A stretch of DNA of 64,000 nt from Methanomicrobiaceae archaeon (GTDB lineage: Archaea; Halobacteriota; Methanomicrobia; Methanomicrobiales; Methanomicrobiaceae): the NCBI GenBank assembly GCA_016928355.1, contig JAFGKW010000036.1, positions 62,001 through 126,000 of the forward strand. Reading direction: 5' to 3'. A model generated the notes under the pieces. The model did not search any database. It was not told the DNA's origin and was given only the letters and a program-made list of their open reading frames with translations. Position numbers and translations under genes: made by a program. Positions 28,248 to 36,617 of the stretch are shown in pieces; position 1 is the first letter of the stretch, and each line of letters opens with the position of its first letter.

Positions 28248-29069
28248 TTATCTCCACAAAACCTTTAGTGAATCGCGTTTGGGAATATTGTAAAACTTTC
28301 CGGCAGGGTGCCCGATCATCATCGCATATTGTGACTTAAAGCCTTCGGGAAGCCTGAGGAATTCGGCAACCTGAGGTGAAGCATCGGCAGCTATCTGGAC
28401 GAATCCCGCCCAGCATGTGCCAAGCCCGAAAACGGGCGCCGCAAGGTCGAGATGGGTCATGGCGATCACGGAGTCGATGAATGATAGGGGATTTTCCTTT
28501 TGTCCGTATGCAATTGCAAGGCATGGGGCGCTATGACATATTGGATCTATGCCTTCATCCCACTTTGCGATAAGGTTTGATAAAATTGGTGCCAAAGGGA
28601 AATCCGGCTGGTTTTTAACAACCTCGCGTCCCCAGTCGATGATAAGGCCTGCGAGTTTGTTAATTTCTGCCGGGTCTGTTAAAATCAGCCAGTGGACCGA
28701 CTGGCCGTTCATTCCGGTAGGTGCATAACGCACGATCTTGAGTATTTCTTCAAGCTGTTCCTTTGATACAGGCTTTTTTGTGAAATGCCTCACCGATCGC
28801 CGCATTGTCATGAGGCTGCCGATCTCACGGGGTGAGATGTTAATCTCACCGGAACAATCCGGTATTGAAGCTGCTCCGGGATATTCAACCGATATTGCTG
28901 CCTCGGGACAGGCGGCTTCGCAGTGCCCGCAGCGGCTGCAATAAGGGAGAAGCTCCGGAATCGCTGCCGGATAATCATCATCGCTTTTTTGAATTATTCC
29001 ATAGAAACAGGCGGAAACACACGTCCCACAGCCTGTGCATAGTTCGTTGTCAATTATTACCTTCTGCAT
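28248..29069 (-). CDS. Ferredoxin-fused nitroreductase family oxidoreductase
   Basis: 273 residues. The N-terminal 2x[4Fe-4S] ferredoxin domain has ligands Cys11/14/17/21 and Cys44/47/50/54. The nitroreductase-fold FMN domain (about 85-273) has the RRSVRHF phosphate-binding Arg cluster and APTGMNGQ. The ferredoxin part should feed electrons to FMN without NAD(P)H. Substrates in the family include nitroaromatics, quinones and flavins. It is divergent from an HxlR-type regulator with only 59 bases between, suggesting control by that regulator, perhaps in response to electrophiles or oxidants. Confidence 0.9.
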   Translation of the reverse strand: MQKVIIDNELCTGCGTCVSACFYGIIQKSDDDYPAAIPELLPYCSRCGHCEAACPEAAISVEYPGAASIPDCSGEINISPREIGSLMTMRRSVRHFTKKPVSKEQLEEILKIVRYAPTGMNGQSVHWLILTDPAEINKLAGLIIDWGREVVKNQPDFPLAPILSNLIAKWDEGIDPICHSAPCLAIAYGQKENPLSFIDSVIAMTHLDLAAPVFGLGTCWAGFVQIAADASPQVAEFLRLPEGFKSQYAMMIGHPAGKFYNIPKRDSLKVLWR

Positions 29070-29088
29070 CGGCTAAATGTTATTTTGG

Positions 29089-29110
29089 AACTAATAAATA
29101 GTGAGTAGTT
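29089..29110. promoter_or_regulatory. Candidate HxlR operator in the divergent spacer
   Basis: ACTAATAAATAGT (29090-29102) has ACTA/TAGT half-sites, nested in a wider AACTA (29089-29093)/TAGTT (29106-29110) pair. It sits midway between the two divergent starts. Many HxlR/YodB-type sites are palindromes with TA-rich half-sites, so the assignment is plausible but unproven. Confidence 0.35.
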
Positions 29111-29128
29111 AAATAAAATTTACCAGGT

Positions 29129-29581
29129 ATGCTACACTATACCAAAAAATCAGGTGAGATTTTGACTTATGAAAAATGCCCTGTAACGATAACTCTCAAT
29201 ATAATCGGGGGAAAATGGAAGCCGGTTATACTCTGGAATCTCAGTGAAGGACCTATGAGATTTTCCGAACTTAAGAGATCTATACCTGCAATCAATCAGA
29301 TGACGCTTACAAAACAACTGAGGGAGCTTGAAAGAGACTGTATGATTCTCCGGAACGTCTATGCAGAGGTTCCGGCGAGGGTTGAGTACAGTCTTACGGA
29401 TACGGGCATATCGGTAATGCCGGTCCTTGTTTCACTGTGCCTCTGGGGAATTGAATACAGTAGAATTCAAAACGGGGAGACTATTGAAGATTCTATGGAT
29501 ATTGGTTTTAATGTAGATATGGCATTACTAAAAAAGAATATAGAAAACCATTGTAAAAACGGGCTTAAAGAGTTTAATTAA
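29129..29581 (+). CDS. HxlR-family transcriptional regulator
   Basis: 150 residues. A winged helix of the HxlR type: conserved Cys17 (YEKCPV), GGKWKPVILWNL, FSELKRSIPAINQMTLTKQL as recognition helix, and the wing EVPARVEYSLTDTG. In HypR/YodB/QorR relatives this Cys senses disulfide stress or quinones. The C-terminus (125-150) is longer than usual. It likely controls itself and the divergent ferredoxin-nitroreductase. Confidence 0.9.
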   Translation: MLHYTKKSGEILTYEKCPVTITLNIIGGKWKPVILWNLSEGPMRFSELKRSIPAINQMTLTKQLRELERDCMILRNVYAEVPARVEYSLTDTGISVMPVLVSLCLWGIEYSRIQNGETIEDSMDIGFNVDMALLKKNIENHCKNGLKEFN

Positions 29582-29597
29582 GAGTTTTCACTCTTAA
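29578..29597. terminator. Perfect 8-bp stem-loop between convergent genes
   Basis: TTAAGAGT (29578-29585), loop TTTC, ACTCTTAA (29590-29597). It begins in the stop codon of the HxlR gene and lies just before the stop of the convergent metallo-hydrolase gene. It is probably a bidirectional 3'-end element. Confidence 0.55.
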
Positions 29598-29610
29598 TCT
29601 GTTCTTATCT

Positions 29611-31128
29611 TCACTGGACAAGATTATGTGTATAGTGCTCCGGTTCCTGGTATGTCTCGAGTCTACCTTCTTCATTTAATACAGAGATTGTACCGTGACC
29701 GCCGCAGATCAGGCATTTCTTTCCGGTTTCTTTTTCGTATTCCGATGCAATCTCCAAAAGAGCCTTCCTCTCGCTCCTTGCGAGATCACTGTCGACATTT
29801 ACAGACGTTACAAGGAAGTCTGCGATTGAGTTGTAGTTCTGTCTCTCTTTTGTGAAGCTGTGGAAGTTCATCAGGCTGTCTGCGGTAAAGAGCAGTCCGG
29901 TACCGGGGCTGAAGAGTATGAGCTGGCCGTACTGGTGACCTCCCTGGCTTATCAGGATCTCGAAATCGACGCCTGTGATCTTCATCCTGTCGATAATCGG
30001 GAATACAGACCGGAACTCACCTGAGGATTCCGGGAAGAGCCTGATATTTTCTTCTTTTGGGGGAGTCCACCTTGAAAAGAGTGCGATCATGGTCGTATAT
30101 ACCATCTCAAGGATCGAGTTTTCACTCTTTGAACCCCATGCACGGTTGCCTCTCCTGATGATCTCGAGTGTCGCAGGGTGCATGTATGCCGGAACGTCAT
30201 ATGCCCCTCCTGCACCACAGTGGTCCGCATCGCCGTGGGTTGTGATTATATATTTCAGTTTTCTGTCCGGATCGAGCCCGTAATAATCGAAAAGTTTACG
30301 GGCATCCTTTACGTAGATGCCGTAACCTGTATCAATCATTACCATCTCTTCCGGGCTGTCAAAGAGGAATATACTTCCTCCGCCGGGAAGCTGGAAGCAG
30401 AAGAGCGTTAGTATATCGGAGATCCGGATCTCCTGCACGTCGGCGTAAAATCCGTTTCCTGTCGTTGCCTGCAGGTATTCGCCGCACCTCAGGTAGTTAT
30501 CGAAGACCTCTTCCGGGTCGTTTCCAAGATGCATCAACTCCTGGACTGTGTGGTTTATGTCCTTCAGAAAGTCCATCAGGAGCTCTTCGTCATCGTCATC
30601 TTCGAGATAATTACGGATCTGCTGTGCAAATCTGACGTAGAATATCGTTCTGTCTAGTGATTCACCTGTAACATCATATTCGAGGATCTCTATCGGGTAT
30701 GTCTCTCTAAGGTCGTTCATCAGCTCTTCAGCCTTCTCCGTCTCGGCAAGGACAAGGCTCACCGTCACCATGTCGGGCATGCTCCCTGTATCGTCGAAAT
30801 CAATCGAACTGATCGCTGCCTTCGATTCTGAGGTAATTTTAAGGAATTCAAGAAGAGCGCCGCTTATATGCGGGATCCTGACCTTGAATTTAAGGAAGGG
30901 CAGGCTCCTGATAGAGGTTCTTAGAAAGCCGTTCGAGATGAGCCTCTCCCTTATTGAATAATAATCTTCACTATTGCAGGTGACCTCGATGAATGCAGTA
31001 TGTGGATCGATCTGCCTGTCGTAATGAATCCTGTTGATGTTGCCTTGGTTCACAAATATTATCTCTGATGCCGTCTGAAGTGACTGCCGCGTATCGGGGA
31101 TATGCGCCACGAATGAGTACCTGTTCAT
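29611..31128 (-). CDS. ACT-like plus metallo-beta-lactamase-fold hydrolase
   Basis: 505 residues. The N-terminal 170 residues look like two ACT-type regulatory domains (FLKFKVRIPHISGALLEFLKI). A helical linker with an acidic patch (EDDDDEE) and then an MBL-fold domain (about 240-470) follow. The metal motif is THGDADH, an HxDxDH variant of HxHxDH. Further ligands are plausible in GGHQYG, TADS and CGGHG. MBL enzymes hydrolyse esters, thioesters or phosphodiesters, or reduce O2 with flavin partners; no flavodoxin domain is present. It follows a methyltransferase gene by 14 bases, forming an operon. The substrate is unknown. Confidence 0.82.
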   Translation of the reverse strand: MNRYSFVAHIPDTRQSLQTASEIIFVNQGNINRIHYDRQIDPHTAFIEVTCNSEDYYSIRERLISNGFLRTSIRSLPFLKFKVRIPHISGALLEFLKITSESKAAISSIDFDDTGSMPDMVTVSLVLAETEKAEELMNDLRETYPIEILEYDVTGESLDRTIFYVRFAQQIRNYLEDDDDEELLMDFLKDINHTVQELMHLGNDPEEVFDNYLRCGEYLQATTGNGFYADVQEIRISDILTLFCFQLPGGGSIFLFDSPEEMVMIDTGYGIYVKDARKLFDYYGLDPDRKLKYIITTHGDADHCGAGGAYDVPAYMHPATLEIIRRGNRAWGSKSENSILEMVYTTMIALFSRWTPPKEENIRLFPESSGEFRSVFPIIDRMKITGVDFEILISQGGHQYGQLILFSPGTGLLFTADSLMNFHSFTKERQNYNSIADFLVTSVNVDSDLARSERKALLEIASEYEKETGKKCLICGGHGTISVLNEEGRLETYQEPEHYTHNLVQ

Positions 31129-31142
31129 AAGTAATTCTCCAC

Positions 31143-31886
31143 TTATCTGGCAAATGCAGGCATCAGGATATATGCCGCCCAGCCGATGTATTCTCTTCCG
31201 TAGGCAAGATATTCGTCCTGTATTCTTTGGAAATAGCTGTATACTTCCTCCCTTTCCGGATGATCAGGATTGTTTATGATCCATGAGATGCAGTTCTCCC
31301 AGATCGAAGATTCATACTCGTCCCATTCATCCTCTGAGGAGCGGATCACCCTGGTAACATCAAATCCGTTGTCCCTGGCAGACTGGAGTATCTCGTACTC
31401 TGTCATGATCTCGGGCCATTCTCTTGAAAATTCAGCTGCAACCGAGTCTTTTTTCCAGTATCTTTCACCAATGATGATTATTCCGTCAGGGTTGAGGAAA
31501 TCTTTCATTGAGGATATTGCACTGGAAACACAACCCCAGATTTGCGATGCACCTAATGAAACAGCCACGTCATAGGTTTCGTTTTCAGGCTCATATGAAG
31601 AGGCGTCTGCAAGGAAAACCTGAACACTCTCTGAAAGCCCGATATCTGCGAGGAGTTCTCCTGCATTTGAGCAGGCCTCTTCCCTGATCTCAATTCCTGT
31701 CCCGGAGATGCCAAACGAACGTCCCCATATACCAAGTACCGCTCCGTTTCCGCATCCGAAATCGATGACTTCTGTTCCTTCTGAAAGGCGTGCCATCTCT
31801 CCTATCAGCAGGGCTTTATCCTGGGATATGGGGTTCATAATAGCCAGTGGTCCCTGTGATATCGTTACAAGATCCTGAAAATTCAT
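31143..31886 (-). CDS. SAM-dependent class I methyltransferase
   Basis: 247 residues. Motif I VIDFGCGNGAVLG (about 40-52), the acidic residue at the end of beta2 (GIEIREE), and motif with DVAVSLGASQIWG define a class I SAM methyltransferase. Two C-terminal aromatic-rich helices (WENCISWIINNP, YGREYIGWAAYI) may form the substrate pocket. First gene of the operon with the ACT/MBL hydrolase. The substrate is not evident. Confidence 0.85.
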   Translation of the reverse strand: MNFQDLVTISQGPLAIMNPISQDKALLIGEMARLSEGTEVIDFGCGNGAVLGIWGRSFGISGTGIEIREEACSNAGELLADIGLSESVQVFLADASSYEPENETYDVAVSLGASQIWGCVSSAISSMKDFLNPDGIIIIGERYWKKDSVAAEFSREWPEIMTEYEILQSARDNGFDVTRVIRSSEDEWDEYESSIWENCISWIINNPDHPEREEVYSYFQRIQDEYLAYGREYIGWAAYILMPAFAR

Positions 31887-31898
31887 GTGTTACCGACC

Positions 31899-31954
31899 AC
31901 CGGAAGTAAATCCGGTTAAATGTTGATTATAAAATGGTCATCAATACGCCATTT
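31899..31954. promoter_or_regulatory. Two perfect inverted repeats in the 339-bp divergent spacer
   Basis: ACCGGA-agtaaa-TCCGGT (31899-31916) and AAATGG/CCATTT (31932-31954) lie 13-68 bases before the methyltransferase start. Either could be an operator or leader hairpin. The remaining spacer up to 32225 is AT-rich with TATA-like sequence (ATAATTATATTTATA, about 32190-32206) serving the SLC13 gene; no gene or RNA was seen there. Confidence 0.35.
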
Positions 31955-32225
31955 ATGTTATGGTAAACTTCGGCATTTTTCCATGAACTGGCGACCGGCA
32001 TGACTGAGGAAATGAATAATGCAGGCAGGTAATAATAAAAACCCTTTAATTCTCTTTTAATTCAATTTAAGGAGCAGATGTCGCCTCAATACCGTTAATT
32101 AGGGCGGTTTCAGGAAATAAATTGTTAAATTCCAATCTATGACCTTTAAATTAATTATAGGTGGCAAAATGTCCCTTAATTTAAAAAGGAACATAATTAT
32201 ATTTATAACTCCAATGATCTGAACT

Positions 32226-33755
32226 ATGAAGAAGACCCTGGGACGGATTATTGGAATACTTGCCTTTTTAATCATCGTATTCTATCCATTGGATCCGTCT
32301 GCCTTTCCCGTTGAGGCAAAATATGCCGCTGCGGTAACGGCCCTGATGGTTGTCTGGTGGATTACGGAGGCAATCCCGATTCAGGCAACCGCACTTGTCC
32401 CGATTGTTTTATTCCCGCTGCTGGGGGTGCTTACCCCGGCACAGGCATGCGGAGCATACGGGGACAAGGTTATTTTCCTCTTTATGGGTGGTTTTATCAT
32501 AGCAATGTCAATGCAGCGCTGGGGCCTGCATGAACGAATTGCACTGCATATAATCAACAGAACCGGATCCTCACCGCGGCGGCTGATTCTCGGATTCATG
32601 GTTGCAACCGCATTCCTGTCGATGTGGATATCAAATACTGCAACCGCGATGATGATGATCCCGATTGCTATTGCGATAATCGCTACGATTCTCCCGAATA
32701 TCGAGACCAAACTCGAAGATATGGATCTAAAACAACGCAACTTCTCTGAGTGTATAGTAATATCCATCGCCTATGCGGCGACTATAGGCGGTATGGCAAC
32801 TATCATCGGAACTCCTCCAAACGGCTTTTTTATTGCCCAGATGGAGGCGATATTCCCTGCCGCACCGGCAATCGATTTTTCGACATGGATGCTCTTTGCT
32901 CTCCCTCTCTCCTGTATCTTCCTGCCGGTCGGATGGTTGTGGCTGACGTACGGGGTATACAGGGATCTTCCTGAAAAGATTTCGGCCGGAAAAGACATAA
33001 TCACCGAAAAGATATCTGCACTTGGGAAAATGGGTCCGGGAGAGAAATGGACTTTGGCTGTCTTTGCAGGAACAGCTGTTGCATGGATACTCCGTTCTGA
33101 AAAGAATATAGGGGACTTTATAATTCCCGGAATCAACACGTTCCTGCCCGGGGTGGACGATTCGACGATAGCAATAGCAGGTGCTATCCTTCTCTTCCTT
33201 CTTCCTGTAAGCAGGGCAGAGGGGATCTACACGATGAACTGGGAATGGGCGAAGAAGATACCATGGGGAATTCTAATCCTCTTTGGTGGTGGAATCTGTC
33301 TTTCAAAGGCTTTCATCGCAAGCGGACTGGCCAATGAGATTATCGAGAGGCTCGGGTTCATACACACCATTCACATAGTCATTGCAGTTCTGATCGTTGC
33401 AATTCTGGTCTCGCTCCTGACCGAGGTAACATCCAACACAGCGATTGCAGGGGTAATGATGCCAATTATGGCTATTACCTCAGTGAGTATGGAGGTTCAC
33501 CCGTATATCCTGATGTTAACGGCGGCATTTGCATGCTCTATGGCCTTCATGCTCCCCGTTGCAACCCCTCCGAATGCAGTCGCATATGGCTCGGGATATA
33601 TCAATATAAAGGACATGATCAGGGCCGGGTGGGTGCTGAATATAATCGGAATCTTACTGCTCGTTATATTTATGTTCACAGTATTCATGTGGATTCTTGG
33701 TTTTTCCCCGGAAATGCCTTTGTGGGCGTTTCAGCCGGTAATTTCCGGGGGATAA
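32226..33755 (+). CDS. SLC13/DASS-family anion-sodium symporter
   Basis: 509 residues with about 12 hydrophobic segments. The two inverted repeats each carry the family's Ser-Asn-Thr sodium/substrate motif: WISNTATAMMMIP (about 138-150) and EVTSNTAIAGVMMP (about 400-413). The hairpin with GTPPNG (about 196-201) and its second copy ATPPNA near residue 446 are also diagnostic. Substrates in the family are dicarboxylates, sulfate or other anions. A short leader with TATA sequence upstream suggests its own promoter; it is followed by a stem-loop. Confidence 0.92.
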   Translation: MKKTLGRIIGILAFLIIVFYPLDPSAFPVEAKYAAAVTALMVVWWITEAIPIQATALVPIVLFPLLGVLTPAQACGAYGDKVIFLFMGGFIIAMSMQRWGLHERIALHIINRTGSSPRRLILGFMVATAFLSMWISNTATAMMMIPIAIAIIATILPNIETKLEDMDLKQRNFSECIVISIAYAATIGGMATIIGTPPNGFFIAQMEAIFPAAPAIDFSTWMLFALPLSCIFLPVGWLWLTYGVYRDLPEKISAGKDIITEKISALGKMGPGEKWTLAVFAGTAVAWILRSEKNIGDFIIPGINTFLPGVDDSTIAIAGAILLFLLPVSRAEGIYTMNWEWAKKIPWGILILFGGGICLSKAFIASGLANEIIERLGFIHTIHIVIAVLIVAILVSLLTEVTSNTAIAGVMMPIMAITSVSMEVHPYILMLTAAFACSMAFMLPVATPPNAVAYGSGYINIKDMIRAGWVLNIIGILLLVIFMFTVFMWILGFSPEMPLWAFQPVISGG

Positions 33756-33791
33756 GCCCTATTTGGAATTTTGAATAATTATGGGATTTGA

Positions 33792-33814
33792 AGGTGTCTT
33801 TTTTTTGGGCACCT
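33792..33814 (+). terminator. Stem-loop with T-rich loop after the SLC13 gene
   Basis: AGGTG (33792-33796) and CACCT (33810-33814) flank a T8 run, 37 bases after the SLC13 stop. Confidence 0.45.
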
Positions 33815-33822
33815 CACTATCA

Positions 33823-33831
33823 TTTATAGAT
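33823..33831 (+). promoter_or_regulatory. TATA box of the disordered repeat protein
   Basis: TTTATAGAT at this position predicts transcription starting at about 33852, practically at the ATG (33854). There is no Shine-Dalgarno sequence, so a leaderless mRNA is likely. Confidence 0.45.
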
Positions 33832-33853
33832 AATAAGGACATACTCTGTTCAT

Positions 33854-34618
33854 ATGCCGCATGAAAAAATAATATCGGGAGATCTCGACGGAGATGGCGT
33901 CGAGGGCCACCGCAAAAAAATAACCGGCGGCGAATTCCCCCGGAAAGATAAGGATGAGCATGATTTAGGCCTGGAGACCTCTGAATCCAGACAATCACCG
34001 CCTGAAAAATCAAAGGTCAGTGATTCCGGAGATCTCTTCTATACAGGTTTTGGTTCTGCAAAGCCGAAGGGTTCTGATTTGCCGAAGAAAAAATCGGTAA
34101 TCGGAGGGGATTCGGATATATTCGAAACCGGATTTGGTTCAGCTACACAACACAGGATGGAAAAGATGGTCCATGCAACCGGTTCGACCGGGAAAAGACC
34201 TGAAGAAAGGCCGGGTTTAGGCAAAAAACCCGAAAGAAGCCCTGAAAGAAGATCCTTTTTCACAGATGATGAAGCCGACGAACTCTTCGAAGGAAAGACG
34301 CCGGGAGTCTCAAAAAAAGAACCTGAAAAGGGATCAATAAAGAAGAAGGGCAGCAGACTGGATGAAGATCCTTTTTATACGGGATTTGGCTATACCGATC
34401 AGAGAGGAAAGGACAGTCCTGCGGACGGCGGGTTGTTTCCTGATTCGGGTCAACTGCCGGAGATGCCCGATAGGGAGCTTCTGCCTGACAGGGGTGAGAG
34501 AGCTGCGTCCGAAGAAGTCGAACATGAAATGGAGATCCCTGAAGAAAAACCAAAGAACGAAGAGAAGGCGAAAAGGCCCTCAGTCCTTACCCGCGACGAC
34601 GACGATCTCTTCAGCTGA
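33854..34618 (+). CDS. Charged disordered protein with repeated (F/Y)xTGFG motifs
   Basis: 254 residues, very rich in Lys, Glu, Asp, Pro, Gly and Ser, with no hydrophobic core, signal peptide or membrane helix. Three copies of a short motif stand out: DLFYTGFGSA (about 60-69), DIFETGFGSA (about 88-97) and DPFYTGFGYT (about 172-181). Related acidic-Phe motifs are DELFEGKTPG (about 139-148) and the C-terminal DDDDLFS. Short linear motifs on a disordered scaffold suggest repeated docking to one partner. I do not recognise the family. It converges on the OB-fold gene. Confidence 0.7.
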   Translation: MPHEKIISGDLDGDGVEGHRKKITGGEFPRKDKDEHDLGLETSESRQSPPEKSKVSDSGDLFYTGFGSAKPKGSDLPKKKSVIGGDSDIFETGFGSATQHRMEKMVHATGSTGKRPEERPGLGKKPERSPERRSFFTDDEADELFEGKTPGVSKKEPEKGSIKKKGSRLDEDPFYTGFGYTDQRGKDSPADGGLFPDSGQLPEMPDRELLPDRGERAASEEVEHEMEIPEEKPKNEEKAKRPSVLTRDDDDLFS

Positions 34619-34624
34619 ACTTTT

Positions 34625-35014
34625 TCATTCCTGGGAGGTTTTGTTGATGAATATAGCATCGGCAGGATCAGATACGTAAATCTCCATCTCTCCCTTATAA
34701 TTTTCAACCGTTCCTGTTGCATGAATCATCATTCCGGGATCGGGTATTATATCCTGTGATGCAGCATTTCTAATAAATATGCTTGTTTTTCCGGATTTTA
34801 CGATAATGTGTCCGCCTGTTTTGGTAAATACTATCTCATCGACCGGCCCCCCGAAGGTGACCAGATCCCCTTCCTCTGATGAGGGGCTGTATGGAGAGGC
34901 AAAGCTCTCTTTTCCTGCAGAATCAAGAACGAGGAGCAGTACAAAGGAGAATAATATGACTATCAGGAGGAGCATTATCGCGAACTTTTCCTCTTTTCCA
35001 AAGAAAATCTTCAT
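34625..35014 (-). CDS. Membrane-anchored OB-fold protein
   Basis: 129 residues. An N-terminal membrane helix (about 12-32) after a basic/acidic start (KIFFGKEEK) suggests N-inside, C-outside. The rest (about 48-125) has five beta-strand-like segments ending in GMMIHATGTVENYKGEMEIYV, the pattern of the OB-fold of tRNA-anticodon/helicase type, often nucleic-acid binding. It starts 4 bases after the stop of the archaellin-like gene, so the two are co-transcribed. If the topology is right, the OB domain is outside the cytoplasm. Confidence 0.7.
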   Translation of the reverse strand: MKIFFGKEEKFAIMLLLIVILFSFVLLLVLDSAGKESFASPYSPSSEEGDLVTFGGPVDEIVFTKTGGHIIVKSGKTSIFIRNAASQDIIPDPGMMIHATGTVENYKGEMEIYVSDPADAIFINKTSQE

Positions 35015-35018
35015 CTCT

Positions 35019-35660
35019 TCATCCCGGCATCAGCTCAACAATTCTCTGTTTTCGAATCGACGGAGGAACCATGTAGATCAATTCCAGAGGGGTGGCGTTT
35101 TTAGGTGATAGGGTAATCGAGAACTTTTTCTCTGCCGGGACAGGGTTTCCCGGATATACAAGGAGCATGAATATCTCATTTGGTTCAAGATATATGTCCT
35201 CATCCGCCTGCATCACCGGAATTATATGGCTTGTGTCCGCAATTGTCCATGAAGACTTGCTGACTGATGTACCTGTTGTAAAGGCAGGGGTCTCAGTATT
35301 ATATCCGTATTCGAATGTTAACTTCGCAGTGCTCATGTCAATCGAACCCATGCTGCCGGTCAGGAGTCTTACCGGAATCAGGCAGCCTCCCATCACCGAA
35401 GGGTCCGGGTCTTCACAGATTAGGCTGATACCCATTATGGCCCCTCCGGTATCCTGTACGCCGTTCGATGCCCCGCCGGTTACCAGGATCTCCGATTCGC
35501 GGCTGACAGAACCTGCGATAATCCCCCCTTCATTTTTATCAGCCCCCCCAACGGCTCCGAATATTGCAGAAAACGCGACATACATAAAGAAAAGAAGAAT
35601 TGCGATTGTTATTATCATTTCAAGCCCGGTGAGACCATCCCGGGTGTGATCACGCCTCAT
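35019..35660 (-). CDS. Archaellin/type IV pilin-like protein
   Basis: 213 residues. A class III signal peptide: basic start (MRRDHTRDG), predicted cleavage after Gly9, Glu at mature position +5 (LTGLE), then a hydrophobic helix (MIITIAILLFFMYVAFSAIFG). The globular part follows the archaellin pattern (strand-rich, GCLIPVRLLTGSM and EPNEIFMLLV). FlaK/PibD-type prepilin peptidase should process it. It is a divergent paralogue rather than a main filament archaellin, because no fla operon is here. It forms an operon with the downstream OB-fold gene. Confidence 0.78.
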   Translation of the reverse strand: MRRDHTRDGLTGLEMIITIAILLFFMYVAFSAIFGAVGGADKNEGGIIAGSVSRESEILVTGGASNGVQDTGGAIMGISLICEDPDPSVMGGCLIPVRLLTGSMGSIDMSTAKLTFEYGYNTETPAFTTGTSVSKSSWTIADTSHIIPVMQADEDIYLEPNEIFMLLVYPGNPVPAEKKFSITLSPKNATPLELIYMVPPSIRKQRIVELMPG

Positions 35661-35749
35661 AATTAAGAATATTCCCCGGTACTTTTTTACTTTCCTGTTT
35701 GCATGAGTAAAATCGATTAGAATAATTATTTTATTGTTGAATTATTTCT

Positions 35750-36553
35750 ATGAAGGTCTGGCAGATACTCCTGGTCATTGTCGTAATTATTACTGTAATA
35801 ATTCTGGTTCCGGCTCTTCTTTCTGCAAATCCAGGCCTCAAGGCCGGTATCGGGGTGGGTCTGGCAGAGAACTTCCTCGATTCGGGAAAGGATGATCTTG
35901 CACTTTCGATGTGCGACTGGGTTTTGGAGGACTCTCCGGATAACAGGGATGCTCTCTCAATAAAGGTAAAGGTACTTACCCGGGCGGGGAACATTGAAGA
36001 TGCACTGGTACTTCAGAGGCAGATAGTGTATGAAAATCCTTCCGGAGCATCTCCTGAGGACTGGAACAGTCTTGCCGTCCTGAGCATGAAATCAGGGAAT
36101 ACCAGTGAAGCAGTTGACTCTTACAGTATACTTGAGAAGTATTATGACCGTAATTACAATGCAAATCCTGATGAAACGGGCATTCTTTACAGGCAGGGTG
36201 TGGTACTGATAAAGTTACAGAGGTATGACGAGGCTATTGACTGTTTTGACAGGATGACAAAGCTCGAGCCGGAGAGTACTGATGCATGGATTGGTCTTGG
36301 TGATGCATACCTCTTCAAATCCATGTATGAGCAGGGGCAGCTCGTTGATCTGTATGCAGATCTTGGCAAAGATCCCTCTGCGAGGGTTGAAAAATATACT
36401 ACGACCTCATTTGAATCCAACAGGAAGGCTGTGGAGGCCTACAACAAAGCGGTTGAGATTGATCCTCTAATCTATCCCCTTGTTGCGGCAAAGATAATGG
36501 GAAGCTACCAGAAGACCGTTGAGAGTTACCAGGATATTCTTGAAAATCTGTAG
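35750..36553 (+). CDS. Membrane-anchored TPR-repeat protein
   Basis: 267 residues. One N-terminal helix (about 4-26) then tetratricopeptide repeats, clearest at RYDEAIDCFDRMTKLEPESTDAW (about 163-185) with about four weaker copies. TPR domains bind peptides and scaffold complexes. It is divergent from the archaellin-like/OB-fold operon with an 89-base spacer, so a link to surface assembly is possible but only inferred from position. Confidence 0.82.
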   Translation: MKVWQILLVIVVIITVIILVPALLSANPGLKAGIGVGLAENFLDSGKDDLALSMCDWVLEDSPDNRDALSIKVKVLTRAGNIEDALVLQRQIVYENPSGASPEDWNSLAVLSMKSGNTSEAVDSYSILEKYYDRNYNANPDETGILYRQGVVLIKLQRYDEAIDCFDRMTKLEPESTDAWIGLGDAYLFKSMYEQGQLVDLYADLGKDPSARVEKYTTTSFESNRKAVEAYNKAVEIDPLIYPLVAAKIMGSYQKTVESYQDILENL

Positions 36554-36617
36554 GGGAGTTTTTTTCCTATCCCCTGACTATATTTATTTATGAGGTGGTA
36601 ATCTGGTCTGTTCCGCA

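Noticed and set aside
28099-28293. 64-codon frame with a non-ATG start
   Set aside because: No ribosome site, overlaps the nitroreductase 3' end and the stem-loop at 28176-28205.
29611-31128. Loss of the second His in the MBL metal motif as a sign of inactivity
   Set aside because: HxDxDH variants occur in active MBL-fold proteins and other ligand motifs are present, so inactivity cannot be claimed.
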